Origin: Saccharicrinis sp963677655
GTDB taxonomy: Bacteria; Bacteroidota; Bacteroidia; Bacteroidales; Marinilabiliaceae
Assembly (NCBI GenBank): GCA_963677655.1
Contig: OY782089.1
Length of the DNA stretch: 64,000 bases
Direction: 5' to 3' (one strand)
The stretch's first letter is position 1. Each line of letters starts with the position of its first letter. The notes under the pieces are model-generated. The model saw only the letters and a program-made list of their open reading frames with translations, did no database searches and was not told the origin of the DNA. The translations under genes and the position numbers were made by a program. Positions 26,898 through 35,872 of the stretch are shown one piece after another.

Positions 26898-29768
26898 TTA
26901 TTCCGATACTATTAAGGCTTTTTTATAGCCTTTCTCTAATCTGAATTCTATTTGGTTAGGGTTGTTCCTGTTAATATTTCCTACTCTTTCTTTGTAATTC
27001 CCTTTATCATCATACAAACGTATTTTTGTTGGAGTAAAGCCACTTGTAACAGGAATTTTTAACACCACAGGATTATCATTTTCTACAACAATACCTCCCT
27101 CATTTTTTACTATTGAAACAGTTGCAGGAATATTAACTGCCAAGATTTCCCATTCGTTATATTTTATTTGGTAAATACCCGAGGCAAAAATAAATTCAGG
27201 GATTTCATTTCCCTTCTCTAGCCTTACCACCGAAAATAATCCCTTTTGGTACATCTCATCATTTGAATTCACATCATCCTCTGATGTAGCCACAAGAATA
27301 TGATCACTAGTTAATCCATCTGAGTGAGTAACTTTTATCGATTGACAAGCTGAGTTTTTGTCAACAGATTTATATTCAACATTTGAAATTGGATTAACAC
27401 CATTTTCAAAATAAGGATTAAAAACTATAGCAAACGGATTAATCCATGCCGGTTCATTTCTCCTTAAAATCAAGGTAGGCATTTCCTTACCATAAAGAGA
27501 TTTAGGAGCAGTTCCTGAACTCTTTGAAATGGCATTACTTTTGGGACTCATAGCGGTAAAAACGGTTTGATCAAAACTACCCTTAATCCATAACTTCATC
27601 AGGTTATCAGGCTTGTTATCCTCATTAATAGTAAACAACGCCTTTACATCACCATCTATATTAACAGCCTTTTTATCTGTTAAGTAATCATATGCTTTTA
27701 ACTGACCGTTTGCAGATGTCAATTCATCCGTTTCTTTTAGTTGCAATACATTATCTGATTTATCAAAAACCTGAAAAGAATGTCCCAGATTATGATAAAA
27801 GTATTCATGCTTTTGAATTTCATCATTCGTTTTCGACCTGAATACATCCAATATATATGCTTTGCCCGATGATGTATTTACTATGGCAGTAATACGTTGC
27901 TGATTAGCTTTTGTCTCTGGTTCCACGAAAGATACCTTACTATATGAGACCTCCTTAAATGTTGGTCCCTGGTCACCCGATTCAGGGAAATGATTATCGA
28001 GACTATATGGATGAAAACTACGCATATTGCCATAATTCGATTTTCCATTAACCACAACCGTATTATGAGCTGGCATTTTTGAATAATATTCCCTAAAATC
28101 AGAACTCCAGTAGCTCCTCCCTCTTCCCATATCAGGAGCATGCACGTAATTATTGGCAAATAATTCCAAAGATATACCATTGGTGTGTGCGTGGTTTCCA
28201 TATGATCCAACAGTAGAAACCATCGTTGCATTATCTCCTCTGCCCATGCGCTGTACAAACATGCTTACATTAGGAGCATAAAAAGTAGGTGTCATCAAAC
28301 CGGAAGTTTCAAGTTTAAGATCACCATTAACCTCCGCTAACTCGTCTTTATAAGTTGTTAACTGAAACAAATTTTTTGTGCTGCGTTTGTACATTCCATT
28401 TTCTACATATGGCTTAAGCAGTGAAGTTATCAGTTCTTCCTTTTCCTTATTATTGTATTTACTGTAATTGGCAATTAGCAACTCAAAATTTTCGAATGGG
28501 ATAGTTCCATGACCCGAATCCCCAAATCCTACATTGTTTCCGCTTGGAAACAAATACTGAAAACAAGCCAGAGCAGCCTTTTCAATAATTGGAAAATTAG
28601 CTAACTCATTGGCATTTGTATAATTATCAAGCAAGGTCAGAATTTCAAGTAAAGTTGTATTTACATGCATGGAATAAGACGGAGATTCCGGCCAGATCCC
28701 GGTTTCCTGATCATATACCAACAGGGCATCTTTAATGGCTATTTGCCTGGGAGTAGAAACATCAAAAGTATGTTTAAGATAATATTGTTGACCTTTGCCG
28801 TTTTCGTATTGTCTATCATCATCAAGTGCCAAAGCAATATAAGTCAAAAACCTGGCCTGAAACAAATTCCAGTTGTTATCCGGAATTCCAAACTTGATAA
28901 TTTGATCGCCCCATTTTTGCAAAACGGCATGAGTATGTGCAAGATCCTTTTTGTTTTTAGTAAAATAATTATACAAATAATCGTAGGTCAATGCCAAATG
29001 AATAACAGCCTGTTCATGAATTACTTCGAAGGTGGCCAGGCCAGATATAAAACGCTGACTGGATTCATCGATCACTTCCGGTGGGTTGCGATAATACATA
29101 CCTTCTATATAAGTAAAAAAGACAGGAGTGGCCAGTTCTGCATATTTTTCCTTACCTGTAAGCCAATACAAAAAGGCTGCATCAGCAGCTATCGAAAGGA
29201 TATTTCGATTAATCCCTTCGATCATGTGGCCCATTTTTGATGGATGAACCCATTCTTTTTTACCTGTATCCTTATGCTCAAGATAATATCCTTTAGGATC
29301 GTCATAATAAGGTTCAATATCTTCTAACCTTAACTTATTATAATCGCTTGCCCAATCACGTGTTCCTGAAAAACGAACAGTAGGCACAGGAGCTTCACCA
29401 TCAGAGTGCGAAAAATTCCCTCCTTTTAGATACACATTTGAATGTTTGGTTTTCCAATTCATCTGCAAACGGGAAACCAACCATTCCGGATCCTTTTCGA
29501 TTAACTTAATATATTTTGCTATATGTTGCTTTTTCCGATTAACATAATCATTTTTCCAATCTGTATTCTTTAGAGATTCCAGAAATATGTCCTTGGAATG
29601 GTTATTATTTAAGATTCGGGGGTGCTTATTATTAAAAATTTCTTCAATATTTTGCCCGTTTATGCTTATTTGCATTATGAACAAAATCACTATAGGAAAG
29701 ACTTTTCTTATAATTTTAAAAAAGAAATATTCTGACATTTTCATTGCATCCATATATTTTATTTTCAA
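26898..29768 (-). CDS. Large heparinase II/III-like polysaccharide lyase
   Basis: Exported lyase of 956 residues; an N-terminal stretch of about 20 residues precedes the hydrophobic signal segment, so an in-frame Met at residue 9 or 11 may be the true start. The alpha/alpha-barrel part (about 50-480) has EAPVPTVRFSGTRDW and NNWNLFQARF (near 299). The beta-sandwich part has SYGNHAHTNGISLELF with H526 and H528, and MPAHNTVVVNG with H568, all typical of heparinase II/III-like enzymes. It is a diverged paralog of the 898-aa lyase at 60.4 kb; both share the order WIVSRL/WLVSRL, APVPT and NWN. The family may be near ulvan- or glucuronan-type lyases, but this is a guess. First gene after the strong terminator at 29918-29956. 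Confidence 0.82.
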   Translation of the reverse strand: MKIKYMDAMKMSEYFFFKIIRKVFPIVILFIMQISINGQNIEEIFNNKHPRILNNNHSKDIFLESLKNTDWKNDYVNRKKQHIAKYIKLIEKDPEWLVSRLQMNWKTKHSNVYLKGGNFSHSDGEAPVPTVRFSGTRDWASDYNKLRLEDIEPYYDDPKGYYLEHKDTGKKEWVHPSKMGHMIEGINRNILSIAADAAFLYWLTGKEKYAELATPVFFTYIEGMYYRNPPEVIDESSQRFISGLATFEVIHEQAVIHLALTYDYLYNYFTKNKKDLAHTHAVLQKWGDQIIKFGIPDNNWNLFQARFLTYIALALDDDRQYENGKGQQYYLKHTFDVSTPRQIAIKDALLVYDQETGIWPESPSYSMHVNTTLLEILTLLDNYTNANELANFPIIEKAALACFQYLFPSGNNVGFGDSGHGTIPFENFELLIANYSKYNNKEKEELITSLLKPYVENGMYKRSTKNLFQLTTYKDELAEVNGDLKLETSGLMTPTFYAPNVSMFVQRMGRGDNATMVSTVGSYGNHAHTNGISLELFANNYVHAPDMGRGRSYWSSDFREYYSKMPAHNTVVVNGKSNYGNMRSFHPYSLDNHFPESGDQGPTFKEVSYSKVSFVEPETKANQQRITAIVNTSSGKAYILDVFRSKTNDEIQKHEYFYHNLGHSFQVFDKSDNVLQLKETDELTSANGQLKAYDYLTDKKAVNIDGDVKALFTINEDNKPDNLMKLWIKGSFDQTVFTAMSPKSNAISKSSGTAPKSLYGKEMPTLILRRNEPAWINPFAIVFNPYFENGVNPISNVEYKSVDKNSACQSIKVTHSDGLTSDHILVATSEDDVNSNDEMYQKGLFSVVRLEKGNEIPEFIFASGIYQIKYNEWEILAVNIPATVSIVKNEGGIVVENDNPVVLKIPVTSGFTPTKIRLYDDKGNYKERVGNINRNNPNQIEFRLEKGYKKALIVSE

Positions 29769-29855
29769 GACTTTAATAATCCATTTTTAGTACAGATAAA
29801 AATAGAAAAGAAGAAATGGATGTAATGACAGACATAATTCAAATTATATGAAATA

Positions 29856-29862
29856 TGTTGCA
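29856..29862 (+). promoter_or_regulatory. Candidate operator, TGTTGCA motif upstream of the lyase operon
   Basis: Context GAAATATGTTGCAATGAAT, 88 bp upstream of the lyase start. The core is shared with sites upstream of GH31, GH30 and FAS1-A. No exact promoter box was found next to it. Confidence 0.4.
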
Positions 29863-29913
29863 ATGAATAAAAACTTTTGTGGAGAAAAAGGCATAATATC
29901 AAATTTCAAAAAC

Positions 29914-29956
29914 AAAAAAAGTCCAAATAAACCATCACCAGATTTATTTGGACTTT
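29914..29956 (-). terminator. Strong Rho-independent terminator after GH29
   Basis: A perfect 14-bp stem AAAGTCCAAATAAA (29918-29931) with its complement (29943-29956) and an 11-nt loop, followed on the minus strand by a T-run. It lies 64 bp after the stop of the 31.4-kb GH29 gene and separates it from the lyase operon. Confidence 0.85.
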
Positions 29957-30020
29957 AAAATAAACTAATTTAAAAAAATAAACTCTTCTAAATTCTATAG
30001 TAACTTAGAAACTAATGATA

Positions 30021-31391
30021 TTACTTTAATTCAATTTTAATCACAGAAACATATGCATCCGGAGCATCTTTAGGTAACTTTAAGCTAAGCTCACCGTTTT
30101 CATTTATTACCTCAAGTTTATCTTTTGAACCTGCTAATAATGATGCACTTTTAACTTTTGCTGAAGGATTTAATTTTAAAACACCATCTTCAGGCCAGTC
30201 AAAAACATGTGCATAAATAACTCCCTCTTTTGATGTATACCTACCCCACTCTGGTCTGTCGTAAGGACTAGCCTTAGCTGCGTAAATAGACTCTCCATTA
30301 GCTTTTGTCCACTTACCCATTTCAGCTAAACGCTCTACACTCTCCGGTGGAAATAAACCTTGTGCATCAGGTCCAATATTTAATAAGAAATTACCTCCTT
30401 TAGAAACAATATCAACCAGATGCTCAATTAACATATCTGAGCTTTTCCAGTTTGTATCAGAGGGCTTATAACCCCATGATCCATTCATTGTCATACATGC
30501 TTCCCAATCAGAATCAATACCAGTAGCAGGAATTTCTTGTTCAGGAGTACCAAAGTCACCTGCAAAGTTTCCTTCTTTATCCATACCTTCCATACCATTA
30601 CGCCCCTTATCAACACGGTTGTTTACGATAACGTTTGGTTTAATACTTCGGATATACGAATAGAAATCTTTACCCATTTCGGTAGTATAATCAGCAATCC
30701 AATCTCCATCAAACCATACCACATCTACATTATCGTATTTTGTTAATAATTCACCGACCATTGGTTTTAGGTAATTTTTATAATACTCAGGAAATTCAGG
30801 ATTTACAACAGTCTGGTCTTTTTGACCTGCATTGTAATTTGGATAAAGAGGAGCCTGAGCCTGAGGATGATGCCAATCTACAATAGAATGGTACAAACAA
30901 AAACGGATACCGCCTCTTTTACAAGCTTCAGAAAGCTCTTTTACAATATCTTTTTTGTAAGGACAAGCCTCCATTACATCATAATTAGTAATATCTGAAT
31001 CCCACATACAGAATCCATCATGGTGTTTAGAAGTAAGCACGATGTATTTCATACCAGCATCCTTAGCCATTTTAACCCATGCATCAGCATCGAACTTTAC
31101 CGGATTAAATTTTGACGACACTTCGTTTTCATAATCCTCGATGGTGTAATCCAATTTATCCATGATCCATTCAGCGCCACCTTTACAGATTTCTCCATTA
31201 CGCTCTCCTCCAGGAATTGCATATGGTCCCCAGTGAATAAACATACCAAATCCAGCTTCGCGCCACCATTCCATACGTTCATCATCAGATAATTTAACTA
31301 CCTCTTTTGTTTCTTTTGCCTTTTGCTTTGGAGTACATCCTATATTCAGGATAAGTACACTCAGTACGACTAGTTGAAGAATCTTTTTCAT
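30021..31391 (-). CDS. GH29 alpha-L-fucosidase, lipoprotein
   Basis: Third GH29 enzyme, 456 residues, with lipobox LNIGC (Cys19). Motifs are ERMEWWREAGFGMFIHWGPY (38-57), YIVLTSKHHDGFCMWDSD (116-133) and VDVVWFDGD with nucleophile D228. NNRVDKGR and MTMNGSWGYKP are typical of the GH29-A-like branch. Unlike the 4.3-kb gene it has only a short C-terminal beta-domain. It ends the GH30-ConA-like-GH29 unit and is followed by a strong terminator. It would trim fucose from oligosaccharides after entry through the SusCD system, since these genes come directly after SusD2. Confidence 0.93.
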   Translation of the reverse strand: MKKILQLVVLSVLILNIGCTPKQKAKETKEVVKLSDDERMEWWREAGFGMFIHWGPYAIPGGERNGEICKGGAEWIMDKLDYTIEDYENEVSSKFNPVKFDADAWVKMAKDAGMKYIVLTSKHHDGFCMWDSDITNYDVMEACPYKKDIVKELSEACKRGGIRFCLYHSIVDWHHPQAQAPLYPNYNAGQKDQTVVNPEFPEYYKNYLKPMVGELLTKYDNVDVVWFDGDWIADYTTEMGKDFYSYIRSIKPNVIVNNRVDKGRNGMEGMDKEGNFAGDFGTPEQEIPATGIDSDWEACMTMNGSWGYKPSDTNWKSSDMLIEHLVDIVSKGGNFLLNIGPDAQGLFPPESVERLAEMGKWTKANGESIYAAKASPYDRPEWGRYTSKEGVIYAHVFDWPEDGVLKLNPSAKVKSASLLAGSKDKLEVINENGELSLKLPKDAPDAYVSVIKIELK

Positions 31392-31474
31392 TGTGTATTC
31401 TTGTTATTTATTATTCTTTATTGTGTGTTCCTAAAAAATTGCATTTAGCCAAATGCTGAAGAATAAGCTATTGC

Positions 31475-32203
31475 CTATTTAAGTTTATAAATCTTAAAAT
31501 TATCTATGGTCATATGGTTATGTACTGTTCTGAATCCGAAATACCCAGAAGTGTAAGGATCTTTATCAAAGAAATCAAATATTAATTCACCATCACGATA
31601 ATATTGAATTACTCCATCATAAGCAATAATTCTAATTTTCGCTATTTTATTTGGTGTAATCAAATACTTAGTATCAGATAAATCATGTTCAGGCAGTAAT
31701 GGCTTTTCACCTGTTCCTGTATATCGGCGAAAACGTGTTTTTGAATTATAATGACCTCCTAATCCAACGTAATACAAGCTCAGGTAATTGTAATTTGTAA
31801 AATTCCCTCCTCTTCTTTCTGCATTTTGAAAAAAATCCTCCGGATATTCAGGATCATTGGCCATCCAAAAACAATTTAAATCAGAAGCCCGGTCTAAAGG
31901 GCCATCTGCTTTAATAACATAGGTATCATACTCAATCATTACAGGCCCGTCCTGTTTGTGTTTATACCAAACCGTACAGCCTTTGGCATCCTCAATTTCG
32001 AGTTTCCCATTTTTATGAAACACCTTTCCACCGGGCATTTGCTCCGGACTCCAGTTATCTATTCCATCTTCAAAATCATCACTTGCAATCAAAGTCGCCT
32101 TTAAGGTAAGCGTATCGTTTAATACTATTTTTTTGGACTTTTTAGCCTGAATATTAAAAGCAAAAAGTAAAATAATGACTGATATGGTACTTGTTTTTAT
32201 CAT
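31475..32203 (-). CDS. Secreted concanavalin-like protein (DUF1961/DUF6250-like)
   Basis: Exported protein of 242 residues; signal peptide about 1-20. The rest looks like a single jelly-roll (ConA/LamG-like) domain: ASDDFEDGIDNWSPEQ, GCTVWYKHKQDGPVMIEYD, ASDLNCFWMANDPEYPEDF, NYLSLYYVGLGGHYNSKTRF and a C-terminal VIQYYRDGELIFDF followed by SGYFGFRTVHNHMTIDNF. It resembles DUF1961/DUF6250-type proteins found in Bacteroidota glycan loci, whose activity I do not know. It could be a small lyase or hydrolase or a binding protein. It lies between GH30 and GH29 (gaps 207 and 83 bp). Confidence 0.6.
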   Translation of the reverse strand: MIKTSTISVIILLFAFNIQAKKSKKIVLNDTLTLKATLIASDDFEDGIDNWSPEQMPGGKVFHKNGKLEIEDAKGCTVWYKHKQDGPVMIEYDTYVIKADGPLDRASDLNCFWMANDPEYPEDFFQNAERRGGNFTNYNYLSLYYVGLGGHYNSKTRFRRYTGTGEKPLLPEHDLSDTKYLITPNKIAKIRIIAYDGVIQYYRDGELIFDFFDKDPYTSGYFGFRTVHNHMTIDNFKIYKLK

Positions 32204-32410
32204 GATATTGAATTATATAAATCTTTTTCTTCTAAATTACATTAAAACTTTAGTAATATGTTCTTGAAATAAAAAACATATTAAATCACTATTTTTTTAG
32301 AAGCTGCAAATCACATCCTCATTTTAAGGAGGAGAGCTTATTCCCGTCACGCATAAAGTCTAACGACTTATAAAACCATAACTTAAAACCCTAAACATTG
32401 CTTAGTGCAT

Positions 32411-33850
32411 TTATTTTGAGAAAACAACTGTACTAATTGATATTGGTTTTAATGTTGCGGCAACTTTTGAATCTCCCAACGCAATTGTAACGGTTTTTTC
32501 TTCCTTATCCGGATTATATACCATTACAACAGTTCTTCCATCTTTCAACTGAAATGCCAATTGATTTTCACCTTCTGATTTCAAGAAATGGTCTCCTGGC
32601 TGAACAAAATGCGAAAGATGCTTAAACAAATAAAATTCATCGGTATATGTAACCTCTTTTGTTTTTGAATCCACTATAATCATCGAATTTTGAGGCCATC
32701 CCCAGGCACTTTTTCCAGTTTCATCTAAAATCATGTTCCAGTACATATATGAGCCTGCCCCATGATTAAAATAATGGATCATCGATTTCCATGATCTATC
32801 CAACGATGTCCAGTCATTTTCATGCTCACCACATTTGTTCTCAGTTTGCATGAATTTAATGTTTGTATACTCTTTTGAAATTGTAGGAAGAGAGCGCTCT
32901 CCATTCCACTGATAACCTACTCCTTTAATATACTTTTTAGCATTTTTATTATCCAAAGCATACTTTACATAGCGAGGATCGGGACTATTTACTGTTCCTA
33001 ACCAAATTTCTGTATCCAAACCATCTTCCTCAAACTTTGGCCCTAAAAAATCACCAATAAAATATGTCATATCCTCTGTATGCCATGTACACGCTGGCCA
33101 GTTGGGTGCATAAAGAATCTCATTTTGAGGCATAATCATAAACACTGGTGTTCCTGCTTCTTTATATGCCTGAACAAACTTTGAAAAGTACAGCGCATAA
33201 GCCTCTAAATATCGGCGTTGCATTTTAAAAGCTGTTGAGCTAATACGAATAGTTTTTCCTTCGTCCATTTTATTTCCTCCGGTACGACCACCCATATCTC
33301 CAGCTCTTAAAGTATAATGCTCATTCACTTTCATCCAGGCAGGTGGAGTCCATGGTGATCCCCAAAGTTTAAAATCAGGACGGCGTTTAAATGCTTCCTT
33401 AATGTAAGGTATCATGATAAAACGGTCGCGATCAATATTAAAGTCGCGCATTACAAAATCTTCAGGAACATCATTCATTGAATAGTAACTCAAAGCATAA
33501 TCACTTGCTCCGATAGGTACTCTACACATTGAGAAATTACATCCACTTTCATCGAATAAAGCATCGAATACTTTATCTGCTTCTTCTTGTTCAAGAACAT
33601 TTACAGCAGTCCAGCCCAACTCATTGAAAGCCCCCCCAATTCCATCAATCACCTGTAATTTTTCATCAACATCAACTACAATATCAGCTTTAGATTCTTC
33701 TGAAGTTTTTAATGCTTTTTTCTGCTCTACCCATCTTTCTTCCGGAGTAGTATAAATAATTTTTGCTTTTTGAGCATAAGAAACACGCAATCCTACAGTA
33801 GCTACTAACAGGAGCAATAATACCCGATGTTTTAAATTCTTGTTGTTCAT
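32411..33850 (-). CDS. GH30 glycosidase
   Basis: Exported retaining beta-glycosidase of 479 residues; signal peptide about 1-26. The (beta/alpha)8 barrel has QVIDGIGGAFNELGW (66-80), KLWGSPWTPPAWMK (161-174), E244 in MPQNEILYAPNWPACTW (acid/base) and E337 in KFMQTENKCGE (nucleophile). A side beta-domain closes the C-terminus. The general form fits the GH30_1-like branch (beta-glucosidase, beta-xylosidase or similar); an endo-xylanase is less likely. First enzyme after SusD2; the 265-bp gap contains a hairpin, a TAnnTTTG box and a TGTTGCAACA palindrome, so it probably has its own promoter. Confidence 0.9.
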   Translation of the reverse strand: MNNKNLKHRVLLLLLVATVGLRVSYAQKAKIIYTTPEERWVEQKKALKTSEESKADIVVDVDEKLQVIDGIGGAFNELGWTAVNVLEQEEADKVFDALFDESGCNFSMCRVPIGASDYALSYYSMNDVPEDFVMRDFNIDRDRFIMIPYIKEAFKRRPDFKLWGSPWTPPAWMKVNEHYTLRAGDMGGRTGGNKMDEGKTIRISSTAFKMQRRYLEAYALYFSKFVQAYKEAGTPVFMIMPQNEILYAPNWPACTWHTEDMTYFIGDFLGPKFEEDGLDTEIWLGTVNSPDPRYVKYALDNKNAKKYIKGVGYQWNGERSLPTISKEYTNIKFMQTENKCGEHENDWTSLDRSWKSMIHYFNHGAGSYMYWNMILDETGKSAWGWPQNSMIIVDSKTKEVTYTDEFYLFKHLSHFVQPGDHFLKSEGENQLAFQLKDGRTVVMVYNPDKEEKTVTIALGDSKVAATLKPISISTVVFSK

Positions 33851-33904
33851 CTAATTTTAATTTAAACAGTTTTTAATTCTCTTGTTTCGCTATTACCCAC
33901 ATTA

Positions 33905-33912
33905 CAAAAATA
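33905..33912 (-). promoter_or_regulatory. Candidate -7 box of the GH30 operon
   Basis: Minus strand TATTTTTG fits the Bacteroidota TAnnTTTG box and would give a leader of about 50 bases. No TTG lies at the -33 spacing; the repeat ATGAAGTA (33925-33932) is there instead, which would fit an activator-dependent promoter. Confidence 0.35.
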
Positions 33913-33963
33913 AATTTCGAGGAGATGAAGTAGTTTTCTGTGCATTTCATTTAATGCAAAAAA

Positions 33964-33973
33964 TGTTGCAACA
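33964..33973. promoter_or_regulatory. Candidate operator, palindrome TGTTGCAACA
   Basis: A perfect 10-bp palindrome, 12 bp including the outer A/T pair, 114 bp upstream of the GH30 start. Half-sites match the TGTTGCA motifs upstream of other operons. A second copy of ATGAAGTA follows at 33981-33988. Confidence 0.45.
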
Positions 33974-34014
33974 TGGTGAAATGAAGTAAAGAATAATGCA
34001 CAGCACTCAACACA

Positions 34015-34043
34015 AAGAGGGTGCCTTATTCAGACACCCTCTT
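34015..34043 (-). terminator. Hairpin after SusD2
   Basis: Stem AAGAGGGTG (34015-34023) with CACCCTCTT (34035-34043), 11-nt loop. On the minus strand it is followed by TGTGTTG, a weak T-run. It may be a leaky terminator that keeps the SusCD genes at higher level than the downstream enzymes. Confidence 0.5.
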
Positions 34044-34115
34044 CCAAATCTCCTAAAATCAGACATATATTTCTGATTTCAAATCTAAAGGGAACTATAA
34101 TAAAAAATATAGCTA

Positions 34116-35747
34116 CTAAAGTGTTTCTTCTTCCTCTTCTGTTGCTGTAACTTCTATAAAATTATCAGGAATTGTTAATGGAAGAAACCAGTTCTCCGGA
34201 TCGCTCAATTTTGTTTCAACTGTTGCAGCAGTACCTGCATCACCAGCAGCACTAAATTTAGATGCAACTGCTTTTGCAATAATGCTGGCATCATAAGTAC
34301 GCATTGAAGCTCTTACCAAGTCATTATATCTGTTTCCTTCAAAAGCGGTTTCTAAAGCTGCTTCTTCAAGAATAAATGAAGCAACCTGTTTCATAGAGTC
34401 CATTTTGGTAAGCGCTGTACTTCCATCAATAACTTGAGCAGCCATTCCTACACGGCCTCTGATACCCAGATTACCCCCTATTTGCAGACCGCTTGAATTA
34501 ACAGTTACATATTCATCCTGTGTAAAATTTAAAAAATTCTCTACATTACCAGTAAATCTAGGAGCTCCTGGTGTTACCGCATCATCAAATACTCCTTTAT
34601 TAATTATTGCCAATGCATGTGCTGGATAACCTGCTGCATTGATAGCTTCAGCTAACTTTAAATACACATGGGAAGCCCTCATAAACATGAAATATTCGTA
34701 CCTGTATTTTGCTATCCTGGCTTCTTCACCCTCTCCTGTATATGAACCTTCTATTCTATTATCTCCTTGTTCATAAGCCAAATCATCGTAATATTTATAT
34801 TGTATGTCCCAATTGGACATTGCAGCAGCAGATGGTCTAACTTCTGTAATCAGAGTTTCATAAAATTCATTAGGCTGCCTGTAATCATCATAATATCTTA
34901 TGTACGTTAACCATTCGTAACCTCCAGGACTGGTTTCGCCAAATATATTTGCCCAATTATTTGTTTTAACGGAATAATTACCGTTTTTACCCGTATAAGT
35001 AACACCATATGCAGAGGTTAGGTTAAACAACGAACCTCCATTAACATAGTAATCTAAAAACTCCTTATAATAGGTAGCGGCCATAGTATAATTTCCACCC
35101 CACAGGTATAAATCACCTAAAAGAATTTCAGAGTGTGGTATTAACACATCCCCAACTATATCAGCATCTTCTACATCTATATAAGGAAGCAGGTTATTTA
35201 CCAAACTATCAACCCCTTGAGCAATGGTTAATACAGGAAATTTATCCTCTAAATCTTCTGTACTCTCTACAGGTTCTGTCATATACGGCAGTTTACCATA
35301 GTTAGTCATTATTTGCATTTGTGCCCAGGTACGAATACGTAACATAGATGCATAATAAGGCAACAAAGCATTATCATAGGCAACCGTGTCCATACGTTGC
35401 AAGGCATAATTACAGTTATTTACAATGGAAAACAGGTTTGTAGGATCAGCATAACTATTATCCTCTGTGATGTTATGGCTATTAATTTGTCGTAACTCGT
35501 CATTTGCACCTGATGCCACATCCATTAAATCGGCACGTAATTCACCCAAAACAACATATTGCTCTGTAGCATCCTGCATTAGCGATAATACACCAAACAA
35601 AGCAGACCGAGCTTCTATTTTATCATCTCCCAGGTAATCCTCTGTTAAGAGCACTTCCTCCGGATCAACATCCAAAATACTATCACATGATGTAAAAGCA
35701 ATGGATGCAATGAGGATACTGTATAATATTTTAATATATTTTTTCAT
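34116..35747 (-). CDS. susD: SusD-family glycan-binding lipoprotein (SusD2)
   Basis: SusD/RagB-type lipoprotein of 543 residues, the surface lid that presents oligosaccharides to its SusC partner. The start taken is ATG 35747, giving a lipoprotein signal with AFTSC; an upstream ATG at 35768 adds seven residues without benefit. The N-terminus DSILDVDPEE is typical, followed by the helical TPR-like region (NNCNYALQRMDTVAY) and the C-terminal part with LEEAALETAFEGNRYNDLVR, the family hallmark. The C-terminus ends in an unusual run of glutamates. It pairs with SusC2 (125-bp gap, rather long for a pair). Confidence 0.93.
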   Translation of the reverse strand: MKKYIKILYSILIASIAFTSCDSILDVDPEEVLLTEDYLGDDKIEARSALFGVLSLMQDATEQYVVLGELRADLMDVASGANDELRQINSHNITEDNSYADPTNLFSIVNNCNYALQRMDTVAYDNALLPYYASMLRIRTWAQMQIMTNYGKLPYMTEPVESTEDLEDKFPVLTIAQGVDSLVNNLLPYIDVEDADIVGDVLIPHSEILLGDLYLWGGNYTMAATYYKEFLDYYVNGGSLFNLTSAYGVTYTGKNGNYSVKTNNWANIFGETSPGGYEWLTYIRYYDDYRQPNEFYETLITEVRPSAAAMSNWDIQYKYYDDLAYEQGDNRIEGSYTGEGEEARIAKYRYEYFMFMRASHVYLKLAEAINAAGYPAHALAIINKGVFDDAVTPGAPRFTGNVENFLNFTQDEYVTVNSSGLQIGGNLGIRGRVGMAAQVIDGSTALTKMDSMKQVASFILEEAALETAFEGNRYNDLVRASMRTYDASIIAKAVASKFSAAGDAGTAATVETKLSDPENWFLPLTIPDNFIEVTATEEEEETL

Positions 35748-35872
35748 TTTTATAAAATTTAGTATCAAGATTCAAGTACCAAGATATAAGACTAAGTAAA
35801 AGAAACACAAATATTAGTTCTCTAATAAAAATTTTATATCCTGATAACCTTCACCCTAAATATTTATATTTT

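Noticed and set aside
28665..29240. Plus-strand frame of 191 codons, the longest antisense frame
   Set aside because: It lies inside the 956-aa lyase, whose motifs cover this part. No signal peptide, domain or ribosome site supports it.
32301..32338. Imperfect hairpin between the GH30 and ConA-like genes
   Set aside because: Short broken stem and no T-run on the minus strand; not enough to call a terminator.
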